Below, in pieces: positions 12,024-21,681 of a DNA stretch of 64,000 nucleotides. The stretch covers positions 1 through 64,000 of the forward strand of contig JALORE010000012.1 of NCBI GenBank assembly GCA_025459125.1, read 5' to 3'. Origin of the DNA: Planctomycetota bacterium (GTDB lineage: Bacteria; Planctomycetota; Phycisphaerae; Sedimentisphaerales; Anaerobacaceae). Position 1 is the stretch's first letter. Every line of letters begins with the position of its first letter. Under the pieces are notes generated by a model. The model worked only from the letters and a program-made list of their open reading frames with translations. It was not told the origin of the DNA and made no database searches. A program made the translations under genes and the position numbers.

Positions 12024-12082
12024 GCAGGCGGGAATCCATGTGTGCCTCAGCTCAGTGGAGCCCCGCCGGCGCGGGGGTGACA
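12024..12082. repeat. Second, unrelated REP-like intergenic repeat
   Basis: gcaggcgggaatcca ... tggagccccgccggcgcgggggtgaca resembles dispersed 'GCGGGAATCCA...TGG' palindromic repeats. Confidence 0.55.
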
Positions 12083-12156
12083 GAGGAGGGACGAAATTCG
12101 AATTGCGAGCTTCCTTATCACGGCATATTACGGGTGTACCGGGAGTGGTTTTCCGT

Positions 12157-13266
<1,110 letters not shown>

Positions 13267-13536
13267 TCAACTGACAGCGACGACTTGCTTCACGTCCGGG
13301 ACGCGTTCTCGGAGAATGCGCTCGATACCCATCCGCATGGTCAGGGTCGCCCCCGGGCAGCCCCGGCAGGCCCCTTGCAGCCGCACGCGAACGGTCTTAT
13401 CCTCGTCTACACCAACCAGCTCCACGTCACCGCCGTGGCCCTGCAGCGCGGGTCGGACCTGCTCGATGACCTCGCTGACCTTCTCCTCGAAGCTCTTCTC
13501 AGCGCCGGCTTCCGGACGCTTGACGGTCTCAGACAT
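13267..13536 (-). CDS. NifU C-terminal-domain Fe-S scaffold protein
   Basis: GGDVELVGV...GACRGCPGATLTMRMGIERILRE with CxxC. Confidence 0.92.
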   Translation of the reverse strand: MSETVKRPEAGAEKSFEEKVSEVIEQVRPALQGHGGDVELVGVDEDKTVRVRLQGACRGCPGATLTMRMGIERILRERVPDVKQVVAVS

Positions 13537-13868
13537 AAAGGATCTCCAGAAAGGGACTGGGCGGCATTATAGTGGCCCGCGGATCATCCGCCAACCCTAT
13601 TCCTCACTACCGCCGCCGGACGCAGAGGTTCGTTTTTTCTTGTCCGGCCGCACCGACCTGTTACTCGTGCGGCTCGCGCGGCCTTTATCTGATGAGCGGT
13701 CCAGGTGGCCCCTGCCGCCGCTGCGCCGGAAAGCGCGCGTCTGGGCGCAGAAAGGCTCAACGTTTCGCCGGGTTTGCTGCGATAAGAGGAATTCTGCCGG
13801 GGCCGCGCGGTGGCGCGGCTCCTGCGGTTACGAAGGGCGACGTGCGGCGGCCAGGCGGACGCAAGGGA

Positions 13869-13896
13869 TTGACAAGACAGACCGAAGCACTACTAT
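13869..13896 (+). promoter_or_regulatory. Sigma-70-like promoter for the downstream lipoprotein gene
   Basis: TTGACA-N16-TACTAT. Confidence 0.5.
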
Positions 13897-13956
13897 GTTG
13901 TATGCATGGAGTGCCGGAAAGAACTTGGTCTCAGAGAGAATGGGAGGTTCGAAACC

Positions 13957-14631
13957 ATGAGAACGGTGTTGGTTGGTGTATTGTTGAGCCTGCTGGTGGC
14001 GGCCGGCTGCGGGCAAACGAGCGCGGAGAGCCAGGCCGTGGCGGGCTATGACTTCGGGAGGATTGACAAGATCGCGATCGTCGAGGTGACCGGCCGGGTC
14101 TATGGCGAATCCGTCAAAAACCAGATCAGCAACCTCTTCACGTTGAAACTGATGGAGAAGGGCTACCGGTTCATCGAGCGCAAGGATATCAAGGCGCTCC
14201 TGAAAGAGCAGGAATTCCAGGCCTCCGACCTGACGACGGATCAAGGCGCCGCCAAGGCCGGCCGGATTCTGAACGTACCGGCCGTCATGATTATCGATAT
14301 CCCCAAGTACTCGGACGGCAAGATGGAAATGTCGGCCAAGCTGGTGGACGTGGAAGATGCCACGATCCTCTGGCTGGGAACAGGCAGCGCCAAGACGAAT
14401 AAGGGTCTGTCGACGTTCCTGGGCGCGGCCGCGGGCGCGGCACTGGGCGCGGCCGTCGGCGGGCACGATACCAGCGACCGAGTCATCGGCGGCGTCATCG
14501 GTGGTGTGGCCGGCGGCGCGGCGGGCAATCTCCTGGCTCCCGAGCAGGAGAAGCTGGTGAAGAAGGTCATTGCGCAGGTCGTGGAGAAGCTGCCGGCACG
14601 GGCCGGGGCGGCGATCGACCCGAAGAAATAG
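13957..14631 (+). CDS. CsgG/LpoB-like lipoprotein with C-terminal glycine-zipper segment
   Basis: Lipobox LVAAGC; KIAIVEVTGRVYGESVKNQISNLFTLKLMEKGYRFIERKDIKALLKEQ; AAAGAALGAAVGG repeats. Confidence 0.7.
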   Translation: MRTVLVGVLLSLLVAAGCGQTSAESQAVAGYDFGRIDKIAIVEVTGRVYGESVKNQISNLFTLKLMEKGYRFIERKDIKALLKEQEFQASDLTTDQGAAKAGRILNVPAVMIIDIPKYSDGKMEMSAKLVDVEDATILWLGTGSAKTNKGLSTFLGAAAGAALGAAVGGHDTSDRVIGGVIGGVAGGAAGNLLAPEQEKLVKKVIAQVVEKLPARAGAAIDPKK

Positions 14632-14659
14632 GCCGACGGAAGATAATACCGCATTATCC

Positions 14660-14698
14660 CAGGGCCGAAGGTCGAGCTGATCTTTGGCCCTGTTTGTT
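14660..14698 (+). terminator. Rho-independent terminator
   Basis: cagggccgaaggtc...gatctttggccctg followed by tttgtt. Confidence 0.75.
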
Positions 14699-14724
14699 CA
14701 TTCATCTTGATGGAGGTGGCAGAA

Positions 14725-15501
14725 ATGAACCGACGGGAGTTTCTCGTAACGGGCGTCGCGGGCGCAACCGCCGCCAATCTCACCGGTGCGCAGACAGCTG
14801 GCCAGGCGTCCCCGGAGCAATTCTTTGAATGGCGGCAGTATCACTTGCGGACGGGAGCGAACCGCAATCAGGTCGGCGACTTCCTGAAGAACGTGGGCAT
14901 CGCCGCCCTGAATCGGATCGGCGTCAGGCCGGTGGGCGTATTCAACCCGGTCTACGGCCCCAGCAAGCCCACCCTCCATGTCCTGCTGGTGCACCCATCG
15001 CTGGACTCCGTGCTGAGCGCCTGGACACAGCTTCAGGCGGACCCGGAGGTGCAGGAGAAAGGGGCCCCGTTCCTCAACGCCAGCCTGGCCGAGCCGGCCT
15101 ACGTGCGGTATGAGAGCTCGCTGCTGAAAGCGTTCAGCCAGATGCCCAAGCTGGCGGTGCCCATCCAGAGAGAGCGGATCCTGGAGCTGCGCATCTACGA
15201 GAGCCATAGCGCCAAGGCAGGCAAGAAGAAGATCGAGATGTTCAATGAGGGCGGTGAGATCGCGATCTTCAAGAAGACCGGTCTGAACCCGGTCCTCTTT
15301 GGAGAAACGATTGTCGGGCCGAACATGCCGAACCTGCACTATATGCTGGTGTTCAAGGACCTGGCCGACCGGGATCGCCGCTGGCAGACGTTCCGCGATG
15401 ATCCGGACTGGAAGAAGCTCAGCGCCGATCCGGCCTATAAGGACACGGTCTCGAATATCACGGACATCATTCTCAAGCCGACGGACTACTCCCAGATCTG
15501 A
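14725..15501 (+). CDS. Tat-exported NIPSNAP-domain protein
   Basis: MNRREFLVTG leader; FEWRQYHLRTGANRNQVGDFLKN and ILELRIYESHSAKAGKKKIEMFNEGGEIAIFKKTGLNPVLFGETIVGPNMPNLHYMLVF. Confidence 0.82.
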   Translation: MNRREFLVTGVAGATAANLTGAQTAGQASPEQFFEWRQYHLRTGANRNQVGDFLKNVGIAALNRIGVRPVGVFNPVYGPSKPTLHVLLVHPSLDSVLSAWTQLQADPEVQEKGAPFLNASLAEPAYVRYESSLLKAFSQMPKLAVPIQRERILELRIYESHSAKAGKKKIEMFNEGGEIAIFKKTGLNPVLFGETIVGPNMPNLHYMLVFKDLADRDRRWQTFRDDPDWKKLSADPAYKDTVSNITDIILKPTDYSQI

Positions 15502-15515
15502 CGAACATCAGACGG

Positions 15516-15911
15516 TCAGGGGAAGGTGGGCTCGAATTCCCGGGCGGCTGGGACGTGCGGGGTATCATTTCGTCGTGCGCCGGGACAGAAAGGCAGCGCC
15601 TCGGTGAACTGAATCGCGATGCGCCGCAGGGCGCTGTTGACGCCCTCGACGCGGCAGACGTGACCGGAACGGATGAAGTCCACCATGTCAAACGAGTCGT
15701 CCGGACCGTATTGGGGAATGCTGAACCGGGCGGTCACGTACTGGCCGGGATGGGGGCAGTGTTCGTCCGCATAACAGGTGAAGGCGGCTCCCCGGCTGGA
15801 AACATCGACCATTTGTCCCTGTGACAGTTCCTCGCTCGCGTCCTGAGCAAACCAGATCGGCCAGTTGTAGGACAGGCGCGGCTCTCGTCGGCGTTCGCTC
15901 GTCGTGCTCAT
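15516..15911 (-). CDS. PilZ-domain protein
   Basis: ERRREPRLSYNWPI and DVSSRGAAF, G-x-F(S)IP pattern. Confidence 0.75.
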   Translation of the reverse strand: MSTTSERRREPRLSYNWPIWFAQDASEELSQGQMVDVSSRGAAFTCYADEHCPHPGQYVTARFSIPQYGPDDSFDMVDFIRSGHVCRVEGVNSALRRIAIQFTEALPFCPGARRNDTPHVPAAREFEPTFP

Positions 15912-16131
15912 GGGCATCATCCCTTGACAGCGTTGCGGTATGTCCAACTCCTACGCCAGACACATCGACGGCTCGACCGCGCGACTTTACCAACCCGGCC
16001 GGGAAAAACGGCGAAGCGGAGCGTCCAACGGAATGGTGGTCTGCTGGGCGGTTCAAACCCCATATCATTCCCGCGCAGAGCCTGCCCTCGGCCTAACCGG
16101 GGGCGGGAGTCCATGTTGTGGTGGGTGGCAG

Positions 16132-16151
16132 CGGCAAGCGCCAGCTTGCCG
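16132..16151. repeat. Perfect 8-bp hairpin in a cggcaagc-type intergenic repeat
   Basis: cggcaagc-gcca-gcttgccg. Confidence 0.6.
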
Positions 16152-16192
16152 ATGGTCTGTGTCCATACGTGGTGCCATCGCGAAACGGAGCC

Positions 16193-16253
16193 TGTAGCCC
16201 AGCCGCCCTCGGCTGGGGAGCCAAAAGACACAGCCGGGGGCGGCTGTGCTACA
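16193..16253. repeat. Inverted repeat of the TGTAGCACAGCCGCCCCCGGCTGTG type
   Basis: tgtagcccagccgccctcggctggg versus reverse complement of cacagccgggggcggctgtgctaca (22/25 identical). Confidence 0.8.
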
Positions 16254-16291
16254 AGGCCCGTTTGGCCTCCCTCGCGAAACGTACGCCACGA

Positions 16292-17668
16292 TCAGCCGAT
16301 CTGGCGAACGAGCTCCGCGAACTGGCGGCCGCGCTGCTGGTAGTTCTCGAACATGTCGTAACTGGCACAGGCGGGACTCAGCAGGACGACATCGCCGGGC
16401 GCGGCAAGCAGATGTGCCAACCCGACTGCCTCCGCCAGTGACGAGGCAAAGCGCACCTGGGCTCGTCGTTCCTCCGCCGGAACCGCCTCCATGGCGCCGG
16501 CGATCTGCCGTGCGGTCTGGCCGAGAAGGATGGCGGCCTTCGCTTCCCGAGCGATTCTCTTTCCCAGCTCATCGAAAGGCGTGTGCTTATCGTACCCGCC
16601 GGCGATGAGGATTTTCGGGCCTTCGAAGGCTGACAAGGCCACCATCGTGCCTTCGGGCGTGGTGGCCTTGGAATCGTTGTACCAGCGAACGCCGTGCGTA
16701 TCGCCGACGAGCTCCAACCGATGTGAAAGGGCTTTGAAATCCCCCAGACAATCCCGGATGGATTGATCCGAGACCCCAAAACACCGCGCAAGCGCCGTAG
16801 CCGCTGCCAGATTCGACCGGTTGGCCCGCCCGGGTAGCGCGTAAACCGCCCGGATCTCGTCGCTCACGTCATCGGCGGAGAACTGGAGGCATTGACGCCC
16901 CCGCTGTGACTGGTACTTGCGAAGCCAAGTGCACGCGATTTCGTCTTCGGCATTGAAGATGGAGATGGCCGGCGCCCGCGCGTCGAGCGTCTGGTACTGA
17001 AAGAGGCCCTCTTTGGCGGCGCAGTACGCCTCGAACGTCCCGTAGCGGTCCAGATGATTCGGGGTCAGGTTCGTCAGCAGAGCGACCCGCGGGGCCTTCC
17101 CTACCTCGGCCAGTTGCTCGACCTGGAAGCTGGAGATCTCCAGGACCACCAGGTCGCGCGGACCAATCTGGTCGAGGATGGTCAAGAGGGGCCGATCCCC
17201 GATGTTGCCGCTGAGCCAGACCTTTTCATAGGGTCGCGGGGACGCCGGAGGCCGGGCCCGTTCGAGCAGATGCGCCGTCAGAGTCGTGGTCGTGCTCTTG
17301 CCGTTGGCGCCGGTGATACCGATAATCGGCGCGGGACAGGATTGAAAGAACAGCCCCATCTGGGACGTGACCCGTCTGCCCGCGCGGCGGGCGATCTGGA
17401 GGTACTCGTTGTCCGGCGGGACCGCGGGATTGGCGATCACCACGTCGGCGGCCGTGAAATCGTCGGGTTCATGGCGGCCCAGGTGGTACTCGACATCCGG
17501 CAGGCCGCGCAGCTGTGCGAGGGAATCGCCCAGCTTCTCCGGTGTCGTCTTGTCCGTGACGACGACCTGCGCCCCGGCGCGGGACGCGTACTGGACGACA
17601 TCCACCCCCCCGCCGAAACGACCCAACCCCATGACCAGAACCTGTTTGCCGGCCAACCCTGTATCCAT
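16292..17668 (-). CDS. murD: UDP-N-acetylmuramoylalanine--D-glutamate ligase
   Basis: GITGANGKSTTTTLTAHLL, NLTPNHLDRYGTFEAYCAAK, YNDSKATTPEGTMVAL, LLSPACASYDMFENYQQRGRQF. Confidence 0.96.
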   Translation of the reverse strand: MDTGLAGKQVLVMGLGRFGGGVDVVQYASRAGAQVVVTDKTTPEKLGDSLAQLRGLPDVEYHLGRHEPDDFTAADVVIANPAVPPDNEYLQIARRAGRRVTSQMGLFFQSCPAPIIGITGANGKSTTTTLTAHLLERARPPASPRPYEKVWLSGNIGDRPLLTILDQIGPRDLVVLEISSFQVEQLAEVGKAPRVALLTNLTPNHLDRYGTFEAYCAAKEGLFQYQTLDARAPAISIFNAEDEIACTWLRKYQSQRGRQCLQFSADDVSDEIRAVYALPGRANRSNLAAATALARCFGVSDQSIRDCLGDFKALSHRLELVGDTHGVRWYNDSKATTPEGTMVALSAFEGPKILIAGGYDKHTPFDELGKRIAREAKAAILLGQTARQIAGAMEAVPAEERRAQVRFASSLAEAVGLAHLLAAPGDVVLLSPACASYDMFENYQQRGRQFAELVRQIG

Positions 17669-17671
17669 AAC

Positions 17672-18415
17672 TCACTCAGAAATGGGACTCTTCCGGCCCC
17701 GGTAGATCGAGGCCACACCGAACGTCAATGGAATCACCGACGCGTCGCGGAAGCCTGCGTCCCGCATGAGAGACAGGAATTCCGTCGCGGGATAAAATTT
17801 CTCGATGGATCGATTGAGATAACGATACGCCTGCCCATCGGCGGAAATCACGCTGCCGAGAAAAGGAACAGCCAGCCGCAGGTACTGCAGGTAACACCAG
17901 CGCCACAGACGTGTGCGAGGCAAGGAGAATTCGAGAATCACCGCCGTCCCGCCGGGCTTGAGAATCCGGTGCATCTCACGCAGGGTCTTCGGCACATCCG
18001 GCGTATTGCGAATGCCGAATCCGATGGTGACGCCGTCGAACGAGTTCTCGGCCAGTTGCGTCGCCGCAGCGTCGGCACGCCGCAGCTCCGCCCGCCCGGC
18101 CAGACCGCGCCGGCGCAGCTTCTCACGACAAAGGTTCAGCATGCCCTCGGAGATGTCGAGACCCACGACGTGCGCCGTCTCGCGGTGCCGCGCCAACAGG
18201 GAAAGCAACAGGTCGCCGGTCCCGGTGGCCAGGTCGACGATGGTCAGGCCGCCTCCCGCCCCGATCTGGGCGGCCGCTTGGCGGCGCCAGGAGTAATCCC
18301 GGCCGAAGGACAGCAGGTGGTTCAGAAGGTCGTACGTCGGGGCAATCCGGTCGAACATCGGCCCGACCGATTCGAAGTTTGATGGTTGATGGTTGATTGC
18401 CGATTCACAGATCAA
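17672..18415 (-). CDS. ubiE: Ubiquinone/menaquinone biosynthesis methyltransferase UbiE/MenG
   Basis: FDRIAPTYDLLNHLLSFGRDYSWR, VDLATGTGDLLL, GFGIRNTPD, LEFSLP. Confidence 0.92.
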   Translation of the reverse strand: MICESAINHQPSNFESVGPMFDRIAPTYDLLNHLLSFGRDYSWRRQAAAQIGAGGGLTIVDLATGTGDLLLSLLARHRETAHVVGLDISEGMLNLCREKLRRRGLAGRAELRRADAAATQLAENSFDGVTIGFGIRNTPDVPKTLREMHRILKPGGTAVILEFSLPRTRLWRWCYLQYLRLAVPFLGSVISADGQAYRYLNRSIEKFYPATEFLSLMRDAGFRDASVIPLTFGVASIYRGRKSPISE

Positions 18416-18441
18416 AAATCACACTTCGCGCTTCAAACTTC
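18374..18441. repeat. Divergent heptamer repeat overlapping the 5' end of ubiE
   Basis: gaagtttgatggttgatggttgatt (GATGGTT x2) with partner tcaaacttc at 18433-18441. Confidence 0.6.
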
Positions 18442-18461
18442 CCCGGCGCCTCGCCGTGGTC

Positions 18462-19412
18462 CTACAGCTTCGACTGCATGGCCTGGGACAGGTCGATCTT
18501 CGCGTCGATGACCGCCTGCTCGATGCACTTCTTCCAGTCGTCGCCGAACTGGTCCTTGTACGCGGGTCTCTCGTACGCGTAAATGATCGAGCGGGAGGCG
18601 TTGATCAGCGCGCCGGTGCCATCCGATTTGCAGAACCGGATGCAGTCCACTGCCTGTGCCCCCTGGGCGCCGTAGCCGGGCACGAGGAACCAGATCTTGC
18701 CGTACTTCGTCCGCAGGGACGTCGTCGCATCCGGCGAGGTGCCTCCCACGACCATGCCGATATCGCTGTAGCCCTTCTCGCCCATCAACTCAGACTTGGT
18801 GGCGATGCCATTGACCACCTCCGCCACTTTCTCGAACAGCGTCTGGCCCTGGGCGTCCTGGAAGTCCTGGAGCGCCGCCGCGGAAGGATTGCTCGTGCGC
18901 ACCAGGACAAAGACGCCTTTGCCCTGGGCCGCGGCCATGGTGGCGAACGGCTCGATCCCGTCGGCGCCGGTGTAACCGTGGATGGTGATCGCATCGGGGG
19001 CCAGGACATCCTCCAGGCCGGTCAGCTCGGAATTCTGCAGGTGGGCCGCCGCGTACATCTCGGCGGTGTGGCCGACGTCGCCGCGCTTGACGTCGCCGAT
19101 GATCTCCAGACCCAGATCGTCCGCCTCGCTGATCAGGGCATAGTAGCTCTCCAAACCCTCCCACAAATACCGCTCGAAGTAGGCGATATTGACTTTCACC
19201 GCGGGCACGATGGGCGCCACAATCCGCATCGCCTGCGTGCAAAAATCGAAAATAGCGTCGACGGCCGCCGCGGCATCGTACTCATCGTTCATCTGACGAT
19301 GCGCCCGAATCGCCGGCGGTAATCGGCTGTACACGGGATCCAGGCCGATCACCAACGGCGTCTTCTTGGACTGCACGGCCTCGTAGAGTCGGTCTGCAAA
19401 GTGGTTTGCCAT
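18462..19412 (-). CDS. pyrF: Orotidine 5'-phosphate decarboxylase
   Basis: PLVIGLDP, VKVNIAYFERYLWEGL, DVKRGDVGHTAEMYA, WFLVPGYGAQGAQ, NASRSIIYAY. Confidence 0.93.
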   Translation of the reverse strand: MANHFADRLYEAVQSKKTPLVIGLDPVYSRLPPAIRAHRQMNDEYDAAAAVDAIFDFCTQAMRIVAPIVPAVKVNIAYFERYLWEGLESYYALISEADDLGLEIIGDVKRGDVGHTAEMYAAAHLQNSELTGLEDVLAPDAITIHGYTGADGIEPFATMAAAQGKGVFVLVRTSNPSAAALQDFQDAQGQTLFEKVAEVVNGIATKSELMGEKGYSDIGMVVGGTSPDATTSLRTKYGKIWFLVPGYGAQGAQAVDCIRFCKSDGTGALINASRSIIYAYERPAYKDQFGDDWKKCIEQAVIDAKIDLSQAMQSKL

Positions 19413-19527
19413 AACCCGAAGAACCTTCCTTTCAATGCAACGCTGACAGACAACCGGAGGGCAGTTCCATCGGAGCTTCCCGCGTACTGCCGACAAGTCC
19501 CACTGGCCCGAACCGGCACAAAACTCC

Positions 19528-19555
19528 TTGTACCCAACGTGCGAACCACTATAAT
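19528..19555 (+). promoter_or_regulatory. Sigma-70-like promoter
   Basis: TTGTAC-N16-TATAAT upstream of the 19628 gene. Confidence 0.55.
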
Positions 19556-19627
19556 CGTCCGGGTTATATCCGGCAAGACAGAATTCGGCTCACCCAGCCG
19601 TTTCCGGGAAACTTGTGGAGGCGCTCG

Positions 19628-20347
19628 TTGGAGAAACGCAAGAGATCCAGGCGAAAGAGGCTCCTGCTCTGGCTGGGCATCGACTTGGCCGTGGGCGCCG
19701 TCGTGATCCTCCTGCTCCTGCACAAGCCCGCCCGGTATCATCCGGTGGTGCCGGCCAACCCCGACCCCAATGCCCAGGAGGTCGATCCCTATCTCCATCG
19801 CGACCTCTGGTCCCGGTTCTACAACCATGTGCAGCAGCAGCAGCCGTTCGAGATGGTCGTGCTCGACCAGGCTCTCAACCAGGCCATCGGCAAACTGAAA
19901 TGGCCGCAGGAAACCGGGGGAATCTCGCTCGCGGCGCCGGAGGTGCTCTTCACGCCGGAGCGGATCGTCCTGATGGGAACAGCCCGGCTCGAAGGCGCCG
20001 ACTTCGTCGTCACGATCGAGCTCGGCCCGCGTATGGACGACCAGGGCCGCTTGAATCTCGTCGTCGAGAAGGTCAAAGTCGGCGCGGTGAATATTACGTG
20101 GCCGGCCAAGGCTATGGCCAGGCAGATGTACCGGGACCGGCTGGCCAACGCCGACGTCGATCTCCAGGACCTCCGCACGCGGATCGCGGGCTCACTGTTC
20201 AACGAAGAGCCGTTCGAGCCCATCGTCCGAATGGAGGACAAGTGGGTCCGCTTGCAGAGCTTGTCGCTCACGGACGGCCGGCTGACCGCCCGTTTCGTCC
20301 CGGCAGCACCGCCCCACCGTAATCCGCCCCCGACCGGGCGCAATTGA
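19628..20347 (+). CDS. Membrane-anchored hypothetical protein (TTG start likely)
   Basis: SD gtggagg before TTG at 19628; one N-terminal TM segment (LLLWLGIDLAVGAVVILLLL); promoter upstream. Confidence 0.7.
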   Translation: MEKRKRSRRKRLLLWLGIDLAVGAVVILLLLHKPARYHPVVPANPDPNAQEVDPYLHRDLWSRFYNHVQQQQPFEMVVLDQALNQAIGKLKWPQETGGISLAAPEVLFTPERIVLMGTARLEGADFVVTIELGPRMDDQGRLNLVVEKVKVGAVNITWPAKAMARQMYRDRLANADVDLQDLRTRIAGSLFNEEPFEPIVRMEDKWVRLQSLSLTDGRLTARFVPAAPPHRNPPPTGRN

Positions 20348-20429
20348 CGGAGGGTGCCGCACCAGCCGCCGGGGCCCGACGCCGGCAGGCGTTCACGATC
20401 ACCCGGCGGTCCCGCTCCGCTCTTGAGTT

Positions 20430-21035
20430 CTACCTGCCGCCGAGAACGGTGAGCAGCCGAGCAATCTCGCGATAGCATTTGTCAAACGAATCCGCACAAC
20501 GTGCAACCTGCATATCGAAAACACTGGTAAGCGCGGCTTGGTCAGCTGTCTCGGCATAGCGTCGATTGCGGGGCATGTGCCTGCTCAGCCATTCTTTCGC
20601 TCCGCGAACGTTCTCAGGATCCGGAGCCCCGACCAGATCCTGTGGCAGACCGCACTTCCCGCGCAGGGACTGGGCGGCCGCGATGAACCATGCTTCATAT
20701 TCCTTCTTGGCCAATACGACCGATATCTCCATGTCGGCCCGAGCGCGGCGGGCACGATGAACTAAAGCGGGGCCCTCTGTGGCGGAGCACCCTCCGTCAC
20801 GATCACAATCGATCAGAATGAAGATCCCCCTGCCACCTCGCATCTTTCGTGCTGCACGCTCCACCTGTCGCTCCAATTCCCCTTCTTTGAGCAGATGTGC
20901 CTCCGGAACTCGCAGAACAGGATCTAGAGTAACCATGGTTCCCGGAAGAACCGCTTTGGCGATCCGGTGAACCAGTACCGGAACGGCTTCGACCTCACCA
21001 TGACCGCTGACAAGTGCGGACAGTCGTACGCACAT
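20430..21035 (-). CDS. DUF4276-like (TOPRIM-type) protein
   Basis: N-terminal SGHGEVEAVPVLVHRI, FILIDCDRDGGCSATEGP, VVLAKKEYEAWFIAAAQSLRG; coupled by TAATG overlap to the upstream ATPase fragment. Confidence 0.75.
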   Translation of the reverse strand: MCVRLSALVSGHGEVEAVPVLVHRIAKAVLPGTMVTLDPVLRVPEAHLLKEGELERQVERAARKMRGGRGIFILIDCDRDGGCSATEGPALVHRARRARADMEISVVLAKKEYEAWFIAAAQSLRGKCGLPQDLVGAPDPENVRGAKEWLSRHMPRNRRYAETADQAALTSVFDMQVARCADSFDKCYREIARLLTVLGGR

Positions 21036-21494
21036 TATGCGTCCAGCCTTCCAAAGAGCTCCAACTGCTTGGGTGGCGTTTGCCGGATTGCCTCGAGGTC
21101 CGGCGTCAGCGGCCCTTGTTTCAGCAGTTCGCCGGCGGTGAAGAGACGTTCACGCAGGAGGCTCCGGTCTGCCTCGTTGAGGGGTCCGATCTGGGTTTCC
21201 CCATTCTCGCTGATGACCGCAAGGATGCAATCCTCCTGCACCTCTTTGTCGTCGAGAAGATCAGGGCTGTGACTCGTGACCAGCACCTGTGTGCTATCCG
21301 CCTCTCTCGCGTAGGGCATGGTCCAAGGAGGTATTCAGTGACTCTGCCATAAACCGCAGAGCATCAAGAAAGTTGCTCTTGCCCGCTCCGTTCGGCCCCA
21401 CCAGGAAGTTCAACGGACCGAGCTTCACCGAGCAGTTCGCGATGCTTTTGTAGTTCTTCAGCAGAACCCGACTCAGAAAGACAGGGCTCGTCAT
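21035..21494 (-). pseudogene. Internally deleted AAA (AAA_21/OLD-like) ATPase
   Basis: N-terminal fragment has LKNYKSI...FLVGPNGAGKSNFLDALRFM; C-terminal fragment in another frame has QVLVTSHSPDLLD; central region absent. Confidence 0.8.
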
Positions 21495-21610
21495 AATAGC
21501 GATCCTACCCTCTCCGACAAGGTGCCGTCAAGGTGGAACGTGCACCGCCTCGTGTGCACGTGTGCGGCTTGCATGCACACAGCTTCAGGCCCAATTTGCC
21601 TTACAGCGAG

Positions 21611-21645
21611 CGAGGCCAACCGCGGGTTGATTGCGGTTGGCCTCG
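21611..21645 (-). terminator. Strong hairpin downstream of pckG
   Basis: cgaggccaaccgc / gcggttggcctcg, perfect 13-bp stem; no clear T-tract. Confidence 0.5.
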
Positions 21646-21681
21646 AATCGAGCACTCCGGGGCAACGGACTCGGCGCGCGC

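Noticed and set aside
11887-12156. 90-codon N-terminal extension of MtnA
   Set aside because: Encoded by two intergenic repeats; MtnA homology begins at ATG 12157.
13572-14051. Plus-strand ORFs 13316-13960 and 13572-14051 downstream of the NifU-like gene
   Set aside because: Arg/Pro-rich, no domains, overlap the promoter and the lipoprotein start; likely non-coding.
16040-16085. ggttcaaacccc resembling a tRNA T-arm
   Set aside because: No matching acceptor, D or anticodon arms nearby on either strand.
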